A stretch of 64,000 bases of DNA from NCBI RefSeq assembly GCF_917563915.1, contig NZ_CAKJTI010000001.1, positions 248,001 to 312,000 of the forward strand. The letters are read 5' to 3'. Source of the stretch: Bacillus rhizoplanae (GTDB lineage: Bacteria; Bacillota; Bacilli; Bacillales; Bacillaceae_G). The notes below the pieces were generated by a model. The model saw only the letters and a program-made list of their open reading frames with translations. It did not search any database and was not told the DNA's origin. Made by a program: the position numbers and the translations under genes. This document shows positions 23,360 to 35,002 of this stretch, one piece after another; within the stretch, counting starts at the first letter, position 1, and each line of letters opens with the position of its first letter.

Positions 23360-26080
23360 ATGAATTGGTATGAACTGCGTGCACATGAAGTTGAAGAACG
23401 AACGAATACAAATGTAAAGACAGGGTTGACAGAGCAAGAGGTGCAAGGTCGACTAAAAAAACTTGGCCCAAATGAACTCCAAGAAGCAAAACGTCCTTCT
23501 GCACTTGTCGTGTTCTTAGCACAATTTAAAGATTTTATGGTACTTGTTTTGTTTGGAGCAACGATTATTTCTGCTTTTTTAGGAGAATATGTTGATGCAA
23601 TTGCTATTGTTGCAATTGTCATTATCAATGGAATCCTCGGTTTCTTTCAAGAGAGAAAAGCAGAGAAATCGTTGGAAGCATTAAAAGAGCTTGCCGCCCC
23701 GCAAGTAACTGTACTTCGAAATGGAAAGTGGATGAAAATTCCTTCGAAAGGCCTTGTGCTTGGAGATATTATTAAATTTTCAAGCGGGGATCGTATCGGT
23801 GCTGATGTGCGCCTCATTGAAGCTTCGAGTCTATATATTGAAGAATCAGCATTAACAGGAGAATCCGTGCCAGTGCAAAAGAAAATTGATGTTTTGCATG
23901 GTTCGGATGTTTCAATTGGTGATCAAACAAATATGGCATTTATGGGTACTATGATTACAAGAGGATCAGGCATTGGAGTTGTTATTGGCACAGGAATGAA
24001 TACAGCAATGGGACAAATTGCAAATATGCTGCAAAATGCCGAGCAAAATGAAACGCCGCTGCAGAGAAGACTTGAGCAGCTGGGGAAAATATTAATTATC
24101 GTCGCATTAATTTTAACGGCACTTGTTGTATTAGTTGGTGTTTATCAAGGTAATGAAATGTACCATATGTTCTTAGCAGGTGTTTCGCTTGCTGTTGCAG
24201 CGATTCCGGAAGGATTGCCTGCGATTGTGACAGTAGCACTTTCACTTGGCGTTCAGCGTATGATTAAGAAAAAAGCAATTGTAAGAAAGCTTCCAGCGGT
24301 TGAAACGTTGGGATGTGCATCTGTCATTTGTTCAGACAAAACAGGGACAATGACGCAAAATAAAATGATGGTTACACACGTCTGGTCGAGCGGTGAGATC
24401 TGGAATGTAACGGGGCAGGGCTATGAACCAAAAGGTGAATTTATAAAAGATGAAAAGAAAATAAATCCAACAGCGGCTCGTTCCTTATATCAGCTCCTCA
24501 CATTCGGATGCTTATGTAACAACGCAAATATTGTGAAAAAGAAAAAAACGTATGTATTAGACGGTGACCCGACAGAAGGGGCACTCGTTGCAGCAGCGAT
24601 GAAGGCTGGTATTTCAAGAGAAGGTATAAAGGATCAATTTGAAATTATTCACGAGTTTCCGTTCGATTCAACGCGGAAAATGATGAGTGTAATTGTTCGT
24701 GACAAAGTAGGGAAAAAATTTGTGATAACAAAGGGAGCACCTGATGTTTTATTAAAAATGAGTCAAACTATTTTATGGGGAAATAAACAGCAGCCATTAA
24801 CAGAATTGTATAGAAACGAAGTGCAAACAGCGATTCATCATTTAGGAAGTCAAGCACTTCGTACAATTGCAATTGCTTTTAAACCATTAAAAACAACAGA
24901 TCCCCTGCAAAATGAACGAGAAGCAGAACAAGATTTAATGTTTATTGGATTGCAAGGAATGATTGATCCGCCAAGACCAGAAGTGAAGCAAGCGGTGCAA
25001 GAATGTAAAGATGCGGGTATTAAAACAATTATGATTACAGGAGACCATAAAGTAACAGCGATGGCAATCGCTGAGCAGCTTGGGATTTTACCACCTGGTG
25101 GCCGCGTTGTGGAAGGAATTGAACTCGCAAACATGTCGGTTGAAGAATTAGAAGATATTGTGGATGAAACGTATGTCTTTGCACGTGTTTCTCCGGAACA
25201 TAAATTGAAAATTGTGAAGGCGCTGCAAAATAAAGATCATATTGTGGCGATGACCGGTGATGGTGTGAATGATGCCCCTGCTATAAAAGCAGCTGATATT
25301 GGGGTAGCGATGGGAGTTACGGGGACAGATGTCGCAAAAGAGGCATCATCTCTTGTGTTATTAGACGATAACTTTGCTACTATTAAAGCAGCAATTAAAG
25401 AGGGAAGAAATATTTACGAAAACATTCGGAAGTTTATTCGTTATTTATTAGCATCCAATGTTGGAGAAATTTTAGTTATGTTATTTGCGATGATACTAGC
25501 ATTACCATTGCCGCTCGTACCAATTCAAATATTATGGGTGAATTTAGTAACGGATGGTTTACCAGCAATGGCACTCGGACTTGATGCACCAGAAGGTGAT
25601 GTTATGCGTAGGAAACCGCGCCATCCAAAAGAAGGAGTATTTGCGAGAGGACTTGCATGGAAAATTGTTAGCCGCGGTTTTTTAATCGGCGCTATGACAC
25701 TCTTAGCGTTTATTATTGCACACAATCAAAATCCAAATGAATTAAAGTATGCGCAAACAGTTGCTTTTGCAACACTTGTTTTAGCACAGCTTATTCATGT
25801 GTTTGATTGTCGCAGTGAGCATTCTGTATTTCACCGTAATCCATTTGGAAATATGTACTTAGTAGGAGCGGTGCTTATTTCGATTTTACTAATGTTAGTA
25901 GTGATTTATTATCCACCATTGCAACCGATCTTTAACACCATGCCAATTAAAGCGAGAGATTGGCTCTTGATTGTTGGTCTTTCTTCTATTCCAACATTCT
26001 TATTAGTGGGATCTTTACTAACCGGGAAGCCTGAAAAGAAGAAACCAATTGTATATAAAAGAGGTGTAAACTTGAAATAG
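23360..26080 (+). CDS. yloB: P-type calcium-transporting ATPase (YloB-like)
   Basis: A 906-residue P2A (SERCA-like) ATPase. In order: actuator loop ALTGESVPVQ, TM4 calcium motif AAIPEGLPAIV, phosphorylation site SDKTGTMT with Asp about residue 326, MITGDH, and hinge GDGVNDAPA. TM5 ASNVGEILV and TM6 LWVNLVTDGLP keep the Asn/Glu and Asn/Thr/Asp residues used for calcium in SERCA pumps. In B. subtilis the orthologue is expressed in sporulation and helps spore calcium/heat resistance; not tested here. AGGAGGT at 23342-23348 precedes the ATG. Divergent from rqcH. Confidence 0.93.
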   Translation: MNWYELRAHEVEERTNTNVKTGLTEQEVQGRLKKLGPNELQEAKRPSALVVFLAQFKDFMVLVLFGATIISAFLGEYVDAIAIVAIVIINGILGFFQERKAEKSLEALKELAAPQVTVLRNGKWMKIPSKGLVLGDIIKFSSGDRIGADVRLIEASSLYIEESALTGESVPVQKKIDVLHGSDVSIGDQTNMAFMGTMITRGSGIGVVIGTGMNTAMGQIANMLQNAEQNETPLQRRLEQLGKILIIVALILTALVVLVGVYQGNEMYHMFLAGVSLAVAAIPEGLPAIVTVALSLGVQRMIKKKAIVRKLPAVETLGCASVICSDKTGTMTQNKMMVTHVWSSGEIWNVTGQGYEPKGEFIKDEKKINPTAARSLYQLLTFGCLCNNANIVKKKKTYVLDGDPTEGALVAAAMKAGISREGIKDQFEIIHEFPFDSTRKMMSVIVRDKVGKKFVITKGAPDVLLKMSQTILWGNKQQPLTELYRNEVQTAIHHLGSQALRTIAIAFKPLKTTDPLQNEREAEQDLMFIGLQGMIDPPRPEVKQAVQECKDAGIKTIMITGDHKVTAMAIAEQLGILPPGGRVVEGIELANMSVEELEDIVDETYVFARVSPEHKLKIVKALQNKDHIVAMTGDGVNDAPAIKAADIGVAMGVTGTDVAKEASSLVLLDDNFATIKAAIKEGRNIYENIRKFIRYLLASNVGEILVMLFAMILALPLPLVPIQILWVNLVTDGLPAMALGLDAPEGDVMRRKPRHPKEGVFARGLAWKIVSRGFLIGAMTLLAFIIAHNQNPNELKYAQTVAFATLVLAQLIHVFDCRSEHSVFHRNPFGNMYLVGAVLISILLMLVVIYYPPLQPIFNTMPIKARDWLLIVGLSSIPTFLLVGSLLTGKPEKKKPIVYKRGVNLK

Positions 26081-26109
26081 TAAATGGGATAAAAGTATGA
26101 TATAATTTC

Positions 26110-26145
26110 AAAAGGTAGTAGAGTAGAGTCTCTATTACCTTTTTC
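26110..26145 (+). terminator. Terminator after yloB
   Basis: A 14-bp stem with one G-U pair (26110-26123 / 26130-26143), 6-nt loop and T-run, 30 nt after the stop. Confidence 0.8.
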
Positions 26146-26177
26146 ATTGAGTAAGATCATGGCTTGGATGTGATAAA

Positions 26178-27053
26178 ATGATTTCGAGTATGACAGGGTT
26201 TGGACGCGCAAAAGTAGAAAGTGATGCGTTTCAAATTACAGTAGAAATGAAGTCGGTCAATCATCGCTTTTTAGAGATGAATATTCGTCTTCCGAAGCAA
26301 ATGATGGTGTTCGAGGATAAAATCCGTAAATTAATTGCAGAACAAGTTGGCCGCGGACGTATTGAAGTATCGATTATTGTTGAAGGGGAAGGGCTCGTTG
26401 AACGGAAATTACGTGTGGACTGGTCCCTTTTAGAGCAATATAAGCTCATTATGGAAGAAGCGAAAGAGAAATTTCAATTACAGGATTCGATTACATTACA
26501 GCAGCTTATTGCAATGCCGGAAGTGACAGCAATTGAAGAAGTTGAAAATGTAAATGAAACGTTTGAACATAGTTTGTATGAAGCGGTTCGCCGCGCAGCT
26601 AGTATGTTAAAAACGATGCGTGACGGTGAAGGAGAACGACTACATAAAGATTTGGAGCATCGTTTGCAAGAAATTCACACGTGCGTGCATGCCATTGTTC
26701 CCTATGCGCCGTCAGTTATTCAAAAATATCGTGAGCGTTTGGAGAACCGTTTGAAAGAATTACATAATCAAGAATTAGAGGAGCAACGATTACTTACAGA
26801 AATAGCGGTGTTTACAGACCGCTGTGATATTCATGAAGAGTTAGTTCGTCTGCAAAGTCATTTAGAACAATTTCAAGAGGCGCTACAAAGTACAGAACCA
26901 GTTGGAAGAAAGATGGACTTTATTGTACAAGAGATGCATCGTGAAATAAATACAATTGGTTCGAAAGCAAATGACTTAACAATTTCAAAATATGTTGTTG
27001 AAATGAAAAATAATCTTGAAAAAATTCGTGAACAAGTACAAAATATTGAGTAG
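26178..27053 (+). CDS. yloC: YicC-family endoribonuclease (YloC)
   Basis: A 291-residue YicC/YloC protein, recognised by the N-terminal MISSMTGFGRA and SVNHRFLEMNIRLP and the C-terminal EMHREINTIGSKANDL segment. Family members are RNA endonucleases involved in RNA turnover. It begins the conserved yloC-remA-gmk-rpoZ-coaBC-priA cluster. The ribosome binding site is weak (TTGGATGTG). Confidence 0.9.
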   Translation: MISSMTGFGRAKVESDAFQITVEMKSVNHRFLEMNIRLPKQMMVFEDKIRKLIAEQVGRGRIEVSIIVEGEGLVERKLRVDWSLLEQYKLIMEEAKEKFQLQDSITLQQLIAMPEVTAIEEVENVNETFEHSLYEAVRRAASMLKTMRDGEGERLHKDLEHRLQEIHTCVHAIVPYAPSVIQKYRERLENRLKELHNQELEEQRLLTEIAVFTDRCDIHEELVRLQSHLEQFQEALQSTEPVGRKMDFIVQEMHREINTIGSKANDLTISKYVVEMKNNLEKIREQVQNIE

Positions 27054-27119
27054 CTGTCAATTGTATACGGAGTTATACGAGAGAGAGAAATCGGATAGAC
27101 TTACTAGGAGGCGCAAATT

Positions 27120-28014
<895 letters not shown>

Positions 28015-28015
28015 T

Positions 28016-28228
28016 ATGTTAAACCCATCTATTGATGCATTGTTACAAAAAATTGATTCTAAATATACGCTAGTAACAGTAGCTGCAAAGCGCGCTCGTG
28101 AAATGCAAGAGCATAACGATTGTAGTGTTGAGCAACCAGTATCTCATAAGTTTGTAGGAAAAGCATTAGAAGAGATTAATGCACAATTATTAAACTACGA
28201 ACCAAGTGAAGATAATAACGATAAATAA
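28016..28228 (+). CDS. rpoZ: DNA-directed RNA polymerase omega subunit
   Basis: A 70-residue omega subunit ([29 protein letters not shown]), which supports RNA polymerase assembly. Start follows GGAGG in the end of gmk. A terminator lies 55 bases later. Confidence 0.95.
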   Translation: MLNPSIDALLQKIDSKYTLVTVAAKRAREMQEHNDCSVEQPVSHKFVGKALEEINAQLLNYEPSEDNNDK

Positions 28229-28282
28229 AGCTTTCTTTTCGACAAATAGAGGCATAGATACTATACTTTTCTATGTAACAGT

Positions 28283-28316
28283 AACAACCTATTTACAAGT
28301 AGGTTGTTATTTTTTT
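28283..28316 (+). terminator. Terminator after rpoZ
   Basis: A 9-bp stem AACAACCTA (28283-28291) / TAGGTTGTT (28300-28308), 8-nt loop, then T run. Confidence 0.85.
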
Positions 28317-28610
28317 ACGATATAGATAAATCAACATTAAAAAAACGACATAAAAGCTTTCTTTTTAGGTGGGCGAGAGCATCTGGCCATGCATAGAAGC
28401 GGTCAGGGCCTTTTTCTGCCACATGCGAAGTGAAAACAAAGAGAGAAAGCGAGTGCAGGTTCTTCTACATAGCAGCAATCTATATGTCGAAAAATCAAAA
28501 TGAATTCATATAGGATGGAGAATAACGACAGCTTGTATTTTATGTTGTGATGGTGAATGATTTGAAGTTCGAGTAGGACTAAGTTTCATGAAAGAAAGAG
28601 GACGAGACCT
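28317..28610. other. Intergenic stretch with an unexplained GC-richer segment
   Basis: No convincing gene. Bases ~28365-28440 are richer in G+C than the surroundings and contain a 6-bp hairpin CTGGCC (28383-28388) / GGTCAG (28401-28406) followed four bases later by TTTTT (28411-28415). The rest is AT-rich and should contain the coaBC promoter, which I cannot place with confidence. Confidence 0.4.
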
Positions 28611-29816
28611 ATGCTAAAAGGGAAAAAAATACTTTTATGTGTTACAGGAGGCATTGCTGTATTTAAAGCAGCTGCGTTAACAAGTAAATTAACACAAGCA
28701 GGTGCGCTTGTGAAAGTAATAATGAGTGAGTCGGCAATGAAGTTTGTTGCACCGCTTACATTTCAAGCGCTTTCTCGTCATGATGTATATACAGATACAT
28801 TTGATGAAAAAGATTCAGCAGTCATTGCTCATATTGATTTAGCAGACTGGGCTGATGTTGTTCTTGTTGCACCAGCGACAGCAAACATTATTGGTAAATT
28901 AGCAAATGGTCTTGCAGATGATATGATTTCAACGACGCTTCTTGCAACCACAGCTCCAGTGTGGATTGCACCTGCCATGAATGTTCATATGTACGAAAAT
29001 CCAGTTGTTCAAAAAAACATGCAAACATTAAAAAAATTAGGTTATACATTTATTGAGCCTGGTGAAGGATTTTTAGCTTGTGGATATGTCGCTAAAGGTC
29101 GATTAGAAGAACCGGAAAACATTGTAGCGATGTTAGAAGTACATTTTTCACAAGGGAAGCCACTTCAAGGAAAACGGATATTAGTGACGGCGGGACCAAC
29201 GCGTGAGAAGATTGATCCAGTTCGTTTTATGACAAATTTCTCATCTGGCAAAATGGGCTATGCACTTGCGGAAGTTGCGGCAAGTCTTGGAGCAGAAGTC
29301 ATTCTTGTTTCTGGCCCAACAGCACTAACGCCACCTGCGAATGTAACAACAATACAAGTACAATCAGCGCAAGATATGTTAGAGGCGGTTTTACATCATT
29401 ATTCCAATATGGATGTTGTGATCAAAACAGCTGCCGTTGCAGATTATCGGCCGAAAATTGTTTTTGATGAAAAAATGAAAAAGCAAAATGGCGATATGGT
29501 TATTGAACTTGAACGCACGATAGATATTCTTAAAACATTAGGTGAGCGAAAAGAACATCAATTACTCATTGGTTTTGCAGCAGAAACAACAAATGTTGAA
29601 GAGTATGCAACGAAAAAATTACGTGAGAAAAATGCTGACATGATTGTTGCTAATGATGTAAAAGCAGAAGGTGCAGGGTTTGGTACGGATACAAATATTG
29701 TTACGATGTATAAACGAAATGGCGCTATAATTAAATTGCCACTGCTAACAAAGCAGGAAGTAGCTAGAGAAATTTTACTACAAATTGAAAAAATGCTGGA
29801 AGAGGATCCCGCATGA
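28611..29816 (+). CDS. coaBC: Bifunctional phosphopantothenoylcysteine decarboxylase / phosphopantothenate-cysteine ligase
   Basis: A 401-residue CoA biosynthesis enzyme. The N-terminal CoaC half (1-~185) is an FMN flavoprotein with PAMNVHMYENP and the catalytic Cys in GFLACGYVAKGRL. The C-terminal CoaB half starts near RILVTAGPTREKIDPVRF and contains TNFSSGKMGYALAE and AAVADYRPK. It makes 4'-phosphopantetheine from 4'-phosphopantothenate, cysteine and CTP. Its stop overlaps the priA ATG by 4 nt. Confidence 0.95.
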   Translation: MLKGKKILLCVTGGIAVFKAAALTSKLTQAGALVKVIMSESAMKFVAPLTFQALSRHDVYTDTFDEKDSAVIAHIDLADWADVVLVAPATANIIGKLANGLADDMISTTLLATTAPVWIAPAMNVHMYENPVVQKNMQTLKKLGYTFIEPGEGFLACGYVAKGRLEEPENIVAMLEVHFSQGKPLQGKRILVTAGPTREKIDPVRFMTNFSSGKMGYALAEVAASLGAEVILVSGPTALTPPANVTTIQVQSAQDMLEAVLHHYSNMDVVIKTAAVADYRPKIVFDEKMKKQNGDMVIELERTIDILKTLGERKEHQLLIGFAAETTNVEEYATKKLREKNADMIVANDVKAEGAGFGTDTNIVTMYKRNGAIIKLPLLTKQEVAREILLQIEKMLEEDPA

Positions 29817-32218
29817 AATTTGCAAGCGTAATTGTTGATGTTCCAGCAAGGCAAACGGATAGGCCATTCGATTATATAATTCCTAAGCGCTGGGAAGATC
29901 TTGTCCAAACAGGCATGCGAGTTGTTGTTCCATTTGGACCACGAAAATTACAAGGATTCATTATTGACATAAAAGATACAGTAGATGTAGATGTAAATAA
30001 GTTGAAAACATTGCATGAATTGTTAGACGTAACACCTGTATTAAATGCAGAATTGTTGCAACTTGGAAATTGGCTTACGGAAGAAACACTTTGTTTCACA
30101 ATTTCAGCGTTCCAAGTTATGCTGCCAGCAGCGATTAAAGCGACATATAAAAAGCAGTTACATCTTCATCGTTCTGAAGATATAGCTGAGAATGTAAAAA
30201 TTCTCTTTCAAGGAAAAGAAAGTATCGATTGGAGTGTGCTCGATGAACGACCACATTTATACCGTGCGGTCCAAACAGAAATTGCTAAAGGAACAGTGGA
30301 AGTTGTCTATGAAGTAAAAGATAAGGCGCAAAAGAAAAAACAAAAAATAATCCAACCTGTTTTGTCTTATGAAGAATTAGAGGAAGCAGCCTTTAACCTA
30401 AAAAGTAAAAAACAGCAAGATGTATTGTATTACTTTATGGAACATTATCGGTCCATACCGTTAAAAATAATAACGGAAGAATTGCAAATTACAGATGCTC
30501 CGATAAAATCTCTTGTGAAAAAGGGTCTGTTAGCTGAAAAATATGTGGAGATATATCGAAATCCGTATGATGACGATGCTTTTGAGCGCACAAAACCATT
30601 CCCGCTTACAGAAGAACAACAACAAGTTATTGCACCGATCCTAACTTCTATTACAAAAGAGAAACATGAGACATTTTTACTGTACGGTGTAACTGGGAGC
30701 GGAAAAACGGAAGTGTATTTACAGTCAATTGAAGAAGTGTTGCGAAAAGGAAAAGAAGCGATTGTACTTGTACCGGAAATTTCGTTAACTCCCCAAATGG
30801 TTGATCGCTTTAAAGGGCGCTTTGGTTCGCAAGTTGCGGTTCTTCATAGTGCGCTATCTGTTGGGGAAAAATATGATGAATGGCGTAAAATTCTGCGAAA
30901 AGAAGTAAAAGTAGTTGTAGGGGCACGTTCAGCAATTTTTGCACCATTTGAGAACTTAGGAATCATTATTATTGATGAAGAGCATGAATCAAGTTACAAA
31001 CAAGAGGACAATCCGCGTTATCATGCACGTTCTGTTGCAATTTGGCGGGGAGAATATCACAATTGTCCTGTTGTACTAGGAAGTGCCACACCTACACTAG
31101 AATCATTTGCTCGTGCAAAAAAAGGTGTATATAAGCTGCTTACAATGACAAAGCGTATGAATAAAAGAGATTTGCCGACAGTTGAGATTATTGATATGAG
31201 AGAAGAACTTCGGGAGGGAAATCGTTCTATGTTTTCTCAGCTTCTTCATGAGAAAATAGCGGATCGGTTAGAGAAAAAGGAACAAATGGTACTCTTTTTA
31301 AACAGAAGAGGTCATTCGACATTTGTCATGTGCCGTGATTGCGGTTATGTAGTACAATGTCCGCACTGTGATATTTCACTTACATATCACAGGATGAATA
31401 ATCGCTTGAAATGTCACTATTGTAGTTATGAGGAAAATTTACCAAATGCTTGTCCTGCTTGTAATAGTTCCTATATCCGCTTCTTTGGGACAGGAACACA
31501 AAAGGTTGAAGAAGAAATTACAAAACTGTTCCCCGAAGCGCGCGTCATTCGAATGGATGTTGATACGACAAGTCGTAAAGGGATGCATGAAAAGCTCCTG
31601 AAGTCATTTGGTGCAGGAGAGGCAGATATTTTACTTGGAACACAAATGATTGCTAAAGGTCTTGATTTTCCAAATGTGACGCTTGTAGGTGTATTAACAG
31701 CAGATACGATGCTGCATTTGCCGGATTTTAGGGCGAGCGAAAAAACATATCAGCTTTTAACGCAAGTGAGCGGCCGAGCTGGACGTCACGAACTTCCAGG
31801 TGAAGTCGTTATTCAAACGTATACACCCGAGCATTATAGTGTACAATTAGCGAAACAGCAGCAGTATGATATGTTCTTTGAACGCGAGATGTATATGAGG
31901 AAAATTCGGCAATATCCACCATATTATTATGTCGCATTAGTTACAGTATCTCATCCAGAATTATTAAAAGCAGTGCAGGTAACGGAGAAGATCGTTGGTT
32001 TTTTACGGCAACATTGTGCCCAGCAAACGATGATTTTAGGTCCGGTTGCTTCGGCAATTCCTCGTATAAAAGATAGATATCGCTACCAATGCGTGATAAA
32101 ATACAAACGGGAACCAAACTTAAAGTACGTGCTCAAAATGGTAAATGAACATTATCAGGCAGAAATGCAGAAAGACTTGCAAATCTCAATTGATTTTAAT
32201 CCAACTATGTTAATGTAG
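29813..32218 (+). CDS. priA: Primosomal protein N' (replication restart helicase PriA)
   Basis: An 801-residue superfamily 2 helicase that reloads the replisome at stalled forks. N-terminal 3'-DNA-binding domain, Walker A GVTGSGKTEVYL about residue 291, DEEH box (IIIDEEHESSYKQ), and zinc-binding Cys pairs (CRDC, CPHC, CHYC, CPAC, about residues 506-560), then the C-terminal helicase motifs VSGRAGR. Translationally coupled to coaBC; def follows after 11 bases. Confidence 0.96.
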   Translation: MKFASVIVDVPARQTDRPFDYIIPKRWEDLVQTGMRVVVPFGPRKLQGFIIDIKDTVDVDVNKLKTLHELLDVTPVLNAELLQLGNWLTEETLCFTISAFQVMLPAAIKATYKKQLHLHRSEDIAENVKILFQGKESIDWSVLDERPHLYRAVQTEIAKGTVEVVYEVKDKAQKKKQKIIQPVLSYEELEEAAFNLKSKKQQDVLYYFMEHYRSIPLKIITEELQITDAPIKSLVKKGLLAEKYVEIYRNPYDDDAFERTKPFPLTEEQQQVIAPILTSITKEKHETFLLYGVTGSGKTEVYLQSIEEVLRKGKEAIVLVPEISLTPQMVDRFKGRFGSQVAVLHSALSVGEKYDEWRKILRKEVKVVVGARSAIFAPFENLGIIIIDEEHESSYKQEDNPRYHARSVAIWRGEYHNCPVVLGSATPTLESFARAKKGVYKLLTMTKRMNKRDLPTVEIIDMREELREGNRSMFSQLLHEKIADRLEKKEQMVLFLNRRGHSTFVMCRDCGYVVQCPHCDISLTYHRMNNRLKCHYCSYEENLPNACPACNSSYIRFFGTGTQKVEEEITKLFPEARVIRMDVDTTSRKGMHEKLLKSFGAGEADILLGTQMIAKGLDFPNVTLVGVLTADTMLHLPDFRASEKTYQLLTQVSGRAGRHELPGEVVIQTYTPEHYSVQLAKQQQYDMFFEREMYMRKIRQYPPYYYVALVTVSHPELLKAVQVTEKIVGFLRQHCAQQTMILGPVASAIPRIKDRYRYQCVIKYKREPNLKYVLKMVNEHYQAEMQKDLQISIDFNPTMLM

Positions 32219-32229
32219 CGGAGGAAAAA

Positions 32230-32706
32230 ATGGCAATGTTAGAAATTGTAAAACATCCAAATGAAGTATTAGAAACGCCGTGTGAACGTGTTATAAATTT
32301 TGATAAAAAGTTAGTGAAGCTTTTAAAAGATATGCACGAAACAATGTTAATTGCAGATGGTGTTGGCTTAGCAGCACCGCAAGTTGGCGTAAGTCTGCAA
32401 GTTGCTGTTGTAGACATTGATGATGATAACGGGAAAATTGAGTTGATTAATCCTGTTATTTTAGAGCAACGTGGTGAACAAGTAGGTCCCGAAGGCTGCT
32501 TAAGTTTTCCGGGGCTTTTTGGTGATGTAACACGTGCCGAGTATATTAAAGTACGTGCTCAAAATCGCCGTGGAAAAGTATTTTTACTAGAAGCAGACGG
32601 GTTTTTAGCTCGTGCAATTCAACATGAAATCGATCATTTACACGGTGTATTATTTATATCTAAAGTAACGCGATATTATGAGGAAAACGAATTAGAAGAG
32701 ATGTAA
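32230..32706 (+). CDS. def: Peptide deformylase
   Basis: A 158-residue metalloenzyme that removes the formyl group from nascent proteins. All three motifs are intact: GVGLAAPQVG, EGCLSFPG (Cys ligand), and QHEIDHLHG (two His ligands and catalytic Glu). GGAGG 6 nt before ATG 32230. Next to fmt, which adds the formyl group. Confidence 0.96.
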   Translation: MAMLEIVKHPNEVLETPCERVINFDKKLVKLLKDMHETMLIADGVGLAAPQVGVSLQVAVVDIDDDNGKIELINPVILEQRGEQVGPEGCLSFPGLFGDVTRAEYIKVRAQNRRGKVFLLEADGFLARAIQHEIDHLHGVLFISKVTRYYEENELEEM

Positions 32707-32722
32707 AAGGAGAGTTTTTTGA

Positions 32723-33667
32723 ATGGTGAAAGTTGTATTTATGGGAACACCGGACTTTTCAGTGCCGGTGCTTCGTCGTCTTATTGAAGATGGGTATGAT
32801 GTGATTGGTGCTGTGACACAGCCGGATCGTCCAGTAGGTAGAAAAAAGATTATGACACCAACACCTGTTAAAGTGGAAGCAGAAAAACATGGTATTCCGG
32901 TGTTACAACCTTTAAAAATTCGTGAAAAAGATGAATATGAAAAGGTGTTGGCGCTAGAGCCTGATTTAATTGTGACAGCTGCGTTCGGGCAAATTGTGCC
33001 AAACGAAATTTTAGAAGCACCGAAGTACGGATGTATTAATGTTCATGCTTCATTACTCCCAGAACTTCGCGGCGGTGCACCTATTCATTATTCCATCATG
33101 CAAGGAAAAGAAAAAACAGGCATTACCATTATGTATATGGCAGAAAAATTAGATGCTGGTGATATTTTAACGCAAGTAGAAGTAGAAATTGAAGAACGTG
33201 AAACAACTGGTTCATTATTTGATAAATTAAGTGAAGCTGGAGCGCACTTATTATCAAAAACTGTTCCGCTGTTAATACAAGGGAAATTGGAACCAATTAA
33301 ACAAAATGAGGACGAAGCAACATTTGCTTACAATATTAAACGCGAGCAAGAAAAGATTGATTGGATGAAAACAGGTGAAGAGGTTTACAATCATATTCGT
33401 GGTTTAAACCCATGGCCAGTTGCTTATACGACTTTAGCGGGACAAGTTGTAAAAGTATGGTGGGGAGAAAAGGTTTCTGTAAAAGAGCAAGCCGAAGCGG
33501 GAACAATTATAGCAGTTGAAGAAGATGGTTTTATTGTGGCAACAGGAAATAAAACGGCAATTAAAATTACCGAGTTGCAACCATCTGGTAAAAAGCGCAT
33601 GAGCTGTTCACAATTTTTGCGTGGAACAAAGCCTGAAATTGGTACGAAGTTAGGAGTAGACGCATGA
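32723..33667 (+). CDS. fmt: Methionyl-tRNA formyltransferase
   Basis: A 314-residue enzyme that formylates initiator Met-tRNA using 10-formyl-THF. The N-terminal Rossmann-like domain has [16 protein letters not shown] and the active-site [18 protein letters not shown]; a C-terminal OB-like domain binds tRNA. The stop overlaps the rsmB start by 4 nt. Confidence 0.96.
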   Translation: MVKVVFMGTPDFSVPVLRRLIEDGYDVIGAVTQPDRPVGRKKIMTPTPVKVEAEKHGIPVLQPLKIREKDEYEKVLALEPDLIVTAAFGQIVPNEILEAPKYGCINVHASLLPELRGGAPIHYSIMQGKEKTGITIMYMAEKLDAGDILTQVEVEIEERETTGSLFDKLSEAGAHLLSKTVPLLIQGKLEPIKQNEDEATFAYNIKREQEKIDWMKTGEEVYNHIRGLNPWPVAYTTLAGQVVKVWWGEKVSVKEQAEAGTIIAVEEDGFIVATGNKTAIKITELQPSGKKRMSCSQFLRGTKPEIGTKLGVDA

Positions 33668-34998
33668 AACAAAACGTTCGTGAATTAGCTCTTGACGGTT
33701 TAGTACAAGTTGAAAAAAGCGGTGCATACAGTAATTTGCTTTTGAACAATCTTATTGAAAAAAGCAATATTGATAAAAAAGATGTTGGATTGTTAACAGA
33801 AATTGTATATGGAACAATTCAAAGACGTGATACACTTGATTATTATTTACAGCCGTTTTTGCGAAAAAAGATTGAACTGTGGGTAAAAGTTCTACTTCGC
33901 TTATCTTTATATCAAATGTTATATTTAGATCGTGTTCCAGAGCGAGCAGTAATTCATGAAGCGGTTGAAATTGCAAAACGCCGTGGTCATAAAGGAATTG
34001 CAGGGCTTGTTAACGGAGTACTCCGTTCCATTCAGCGTGAAGGCGTTCCATCATTAGATGAGATTAAAAGTTCTGAAAAGCGACTTGCAATTGCAACAAG
34101 CCATCCAGAATGGCTTGTAAAAGAATGGATAGAGGCATACGGAATTGAAACGGCACAAAAAATGTGTGAAGTAAACCTACTTCCACCAGTTCCAACCGCC
34201 CGAGTTAATGTGGCGAAAGCGTCTATAGAAGAGGCGCTTAAAACGCTAGAAACAGAAGGAATTCAAGCAAAATATGGTGATTTGTCAGAAGATGCAGTTC
34301 AAATTGAAAAAGGAAATGTAGCTCATACAAAAGCATTTCAAGAAGGATTGCTATCTATTCAAGATGAAAGTTCTATGCTTGTAGCTCGTGCACTTAATCC
34401 AGAAGCGGGAGATACTATCCTTGATAGTTGCGCTGCTCCTGGCGGGAAAACAACGCATATTGCAGAACGCTTGCAAGGAACAGGGAAAGTCATTTCTCTT
34501 GATTTACATCCACACAAAGTGCGTTTAATTCAGCAGCAAGCAAAGCGTCTTCAATTAGAAAATGTAGAAGCGAAAACCCTCGATGCACGGAAAGTACAAG
34601 AGCATTTTGAACAAGAGAGTTTTGATAAAGTATTAGTAGATGCTCCGTGCTCTGGATTTGGTGTCATTCGCCGTAAACCAGATATTAAAATTGGAAAACA
34701 AAAAGAAGATAGTGAAAGACTTGCAAATATTCAACTATCTATTTTAGAAAAGGTAGCTCCTTTGTTGAAAAAGGGAGGACGCCTTGTTTATAGTACGTGT
34801 ACAATTGAAAAAATAGAAAATGAACAAGTGGTAGAGCTGTTTTTACAATCACATCCTGAATTTGAATGGGATACAACAATGAAAGAACGATTGCCAAAAG
34901 CAGTGCATCCGTATGTAGTAGAAGGTGGAGTACAAATTTTACCGCACTACTTTGCGACGGATGGATTTTATATCGCTTGTTTAAGAAAGAAGGTGTAG
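33664..34998 (+). CDS. rsmB: 16S rRNA m5C967 methyltransferase
   Basis: A 444-residue protein with an N-terminal NusB-like RNA-binding domain (1-~140) and a SAM-dependent methyltransferase domain. SAM motif [18 protein letters not shown]; catalytic Cys residues about 329 (DAPCSGFGV) and 379 (YSTCTIEK). It overlaps fmt and precedes rlmN by 4 bases. Confidence 0.95.
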   Translation: MKQNVRELALDGLVQVEKSGAYSNLLLNNLIEKSNIDKKDVGLLTEIVYGTIQRRDTLDYYLQPFLRKKIELWVKVLLRLSLYQMLYLDRVPERAVIHEAVEIAKRRGHKGIAGLVNGVLRSIQREGVPSLDEIKSSEKRLAIATSHPEWLVKEWIEAYGIETAQKMCEVNLLPPVPTARVNVAKASIEEALKTLETEGIQAKYGDLSEDAVQIEKGNVAHTKAFQEGLLSIQDESSMLVARALNPEAGDTILDSCAAPGGKTTHIAERLQGTGKVISLDLHPHKVRLIQQQAKRLQLENVEAKTLDARKVQEHFEQESFDKVLVDAPCSGFGVIRRKPDIKIGKQKEDSERLANIQLSILEKVAPLLKKGGRLVYSTCTIEKIENEQVVELFLQSHPEFEWDTTMKERLPKAVHPYVVEGGVQILPHYFATDGFYIACLRKKV

Positions 34999-35002
34999 CA
35001 TC

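Noticed and set aside
28369-28503. A 44-residue GTG-started ORF in the rpoZ-coaBC gap
   Set aside because: No ribosome binding site, no recognisable protein pattern, and it crosses the GC-rich hairpin.
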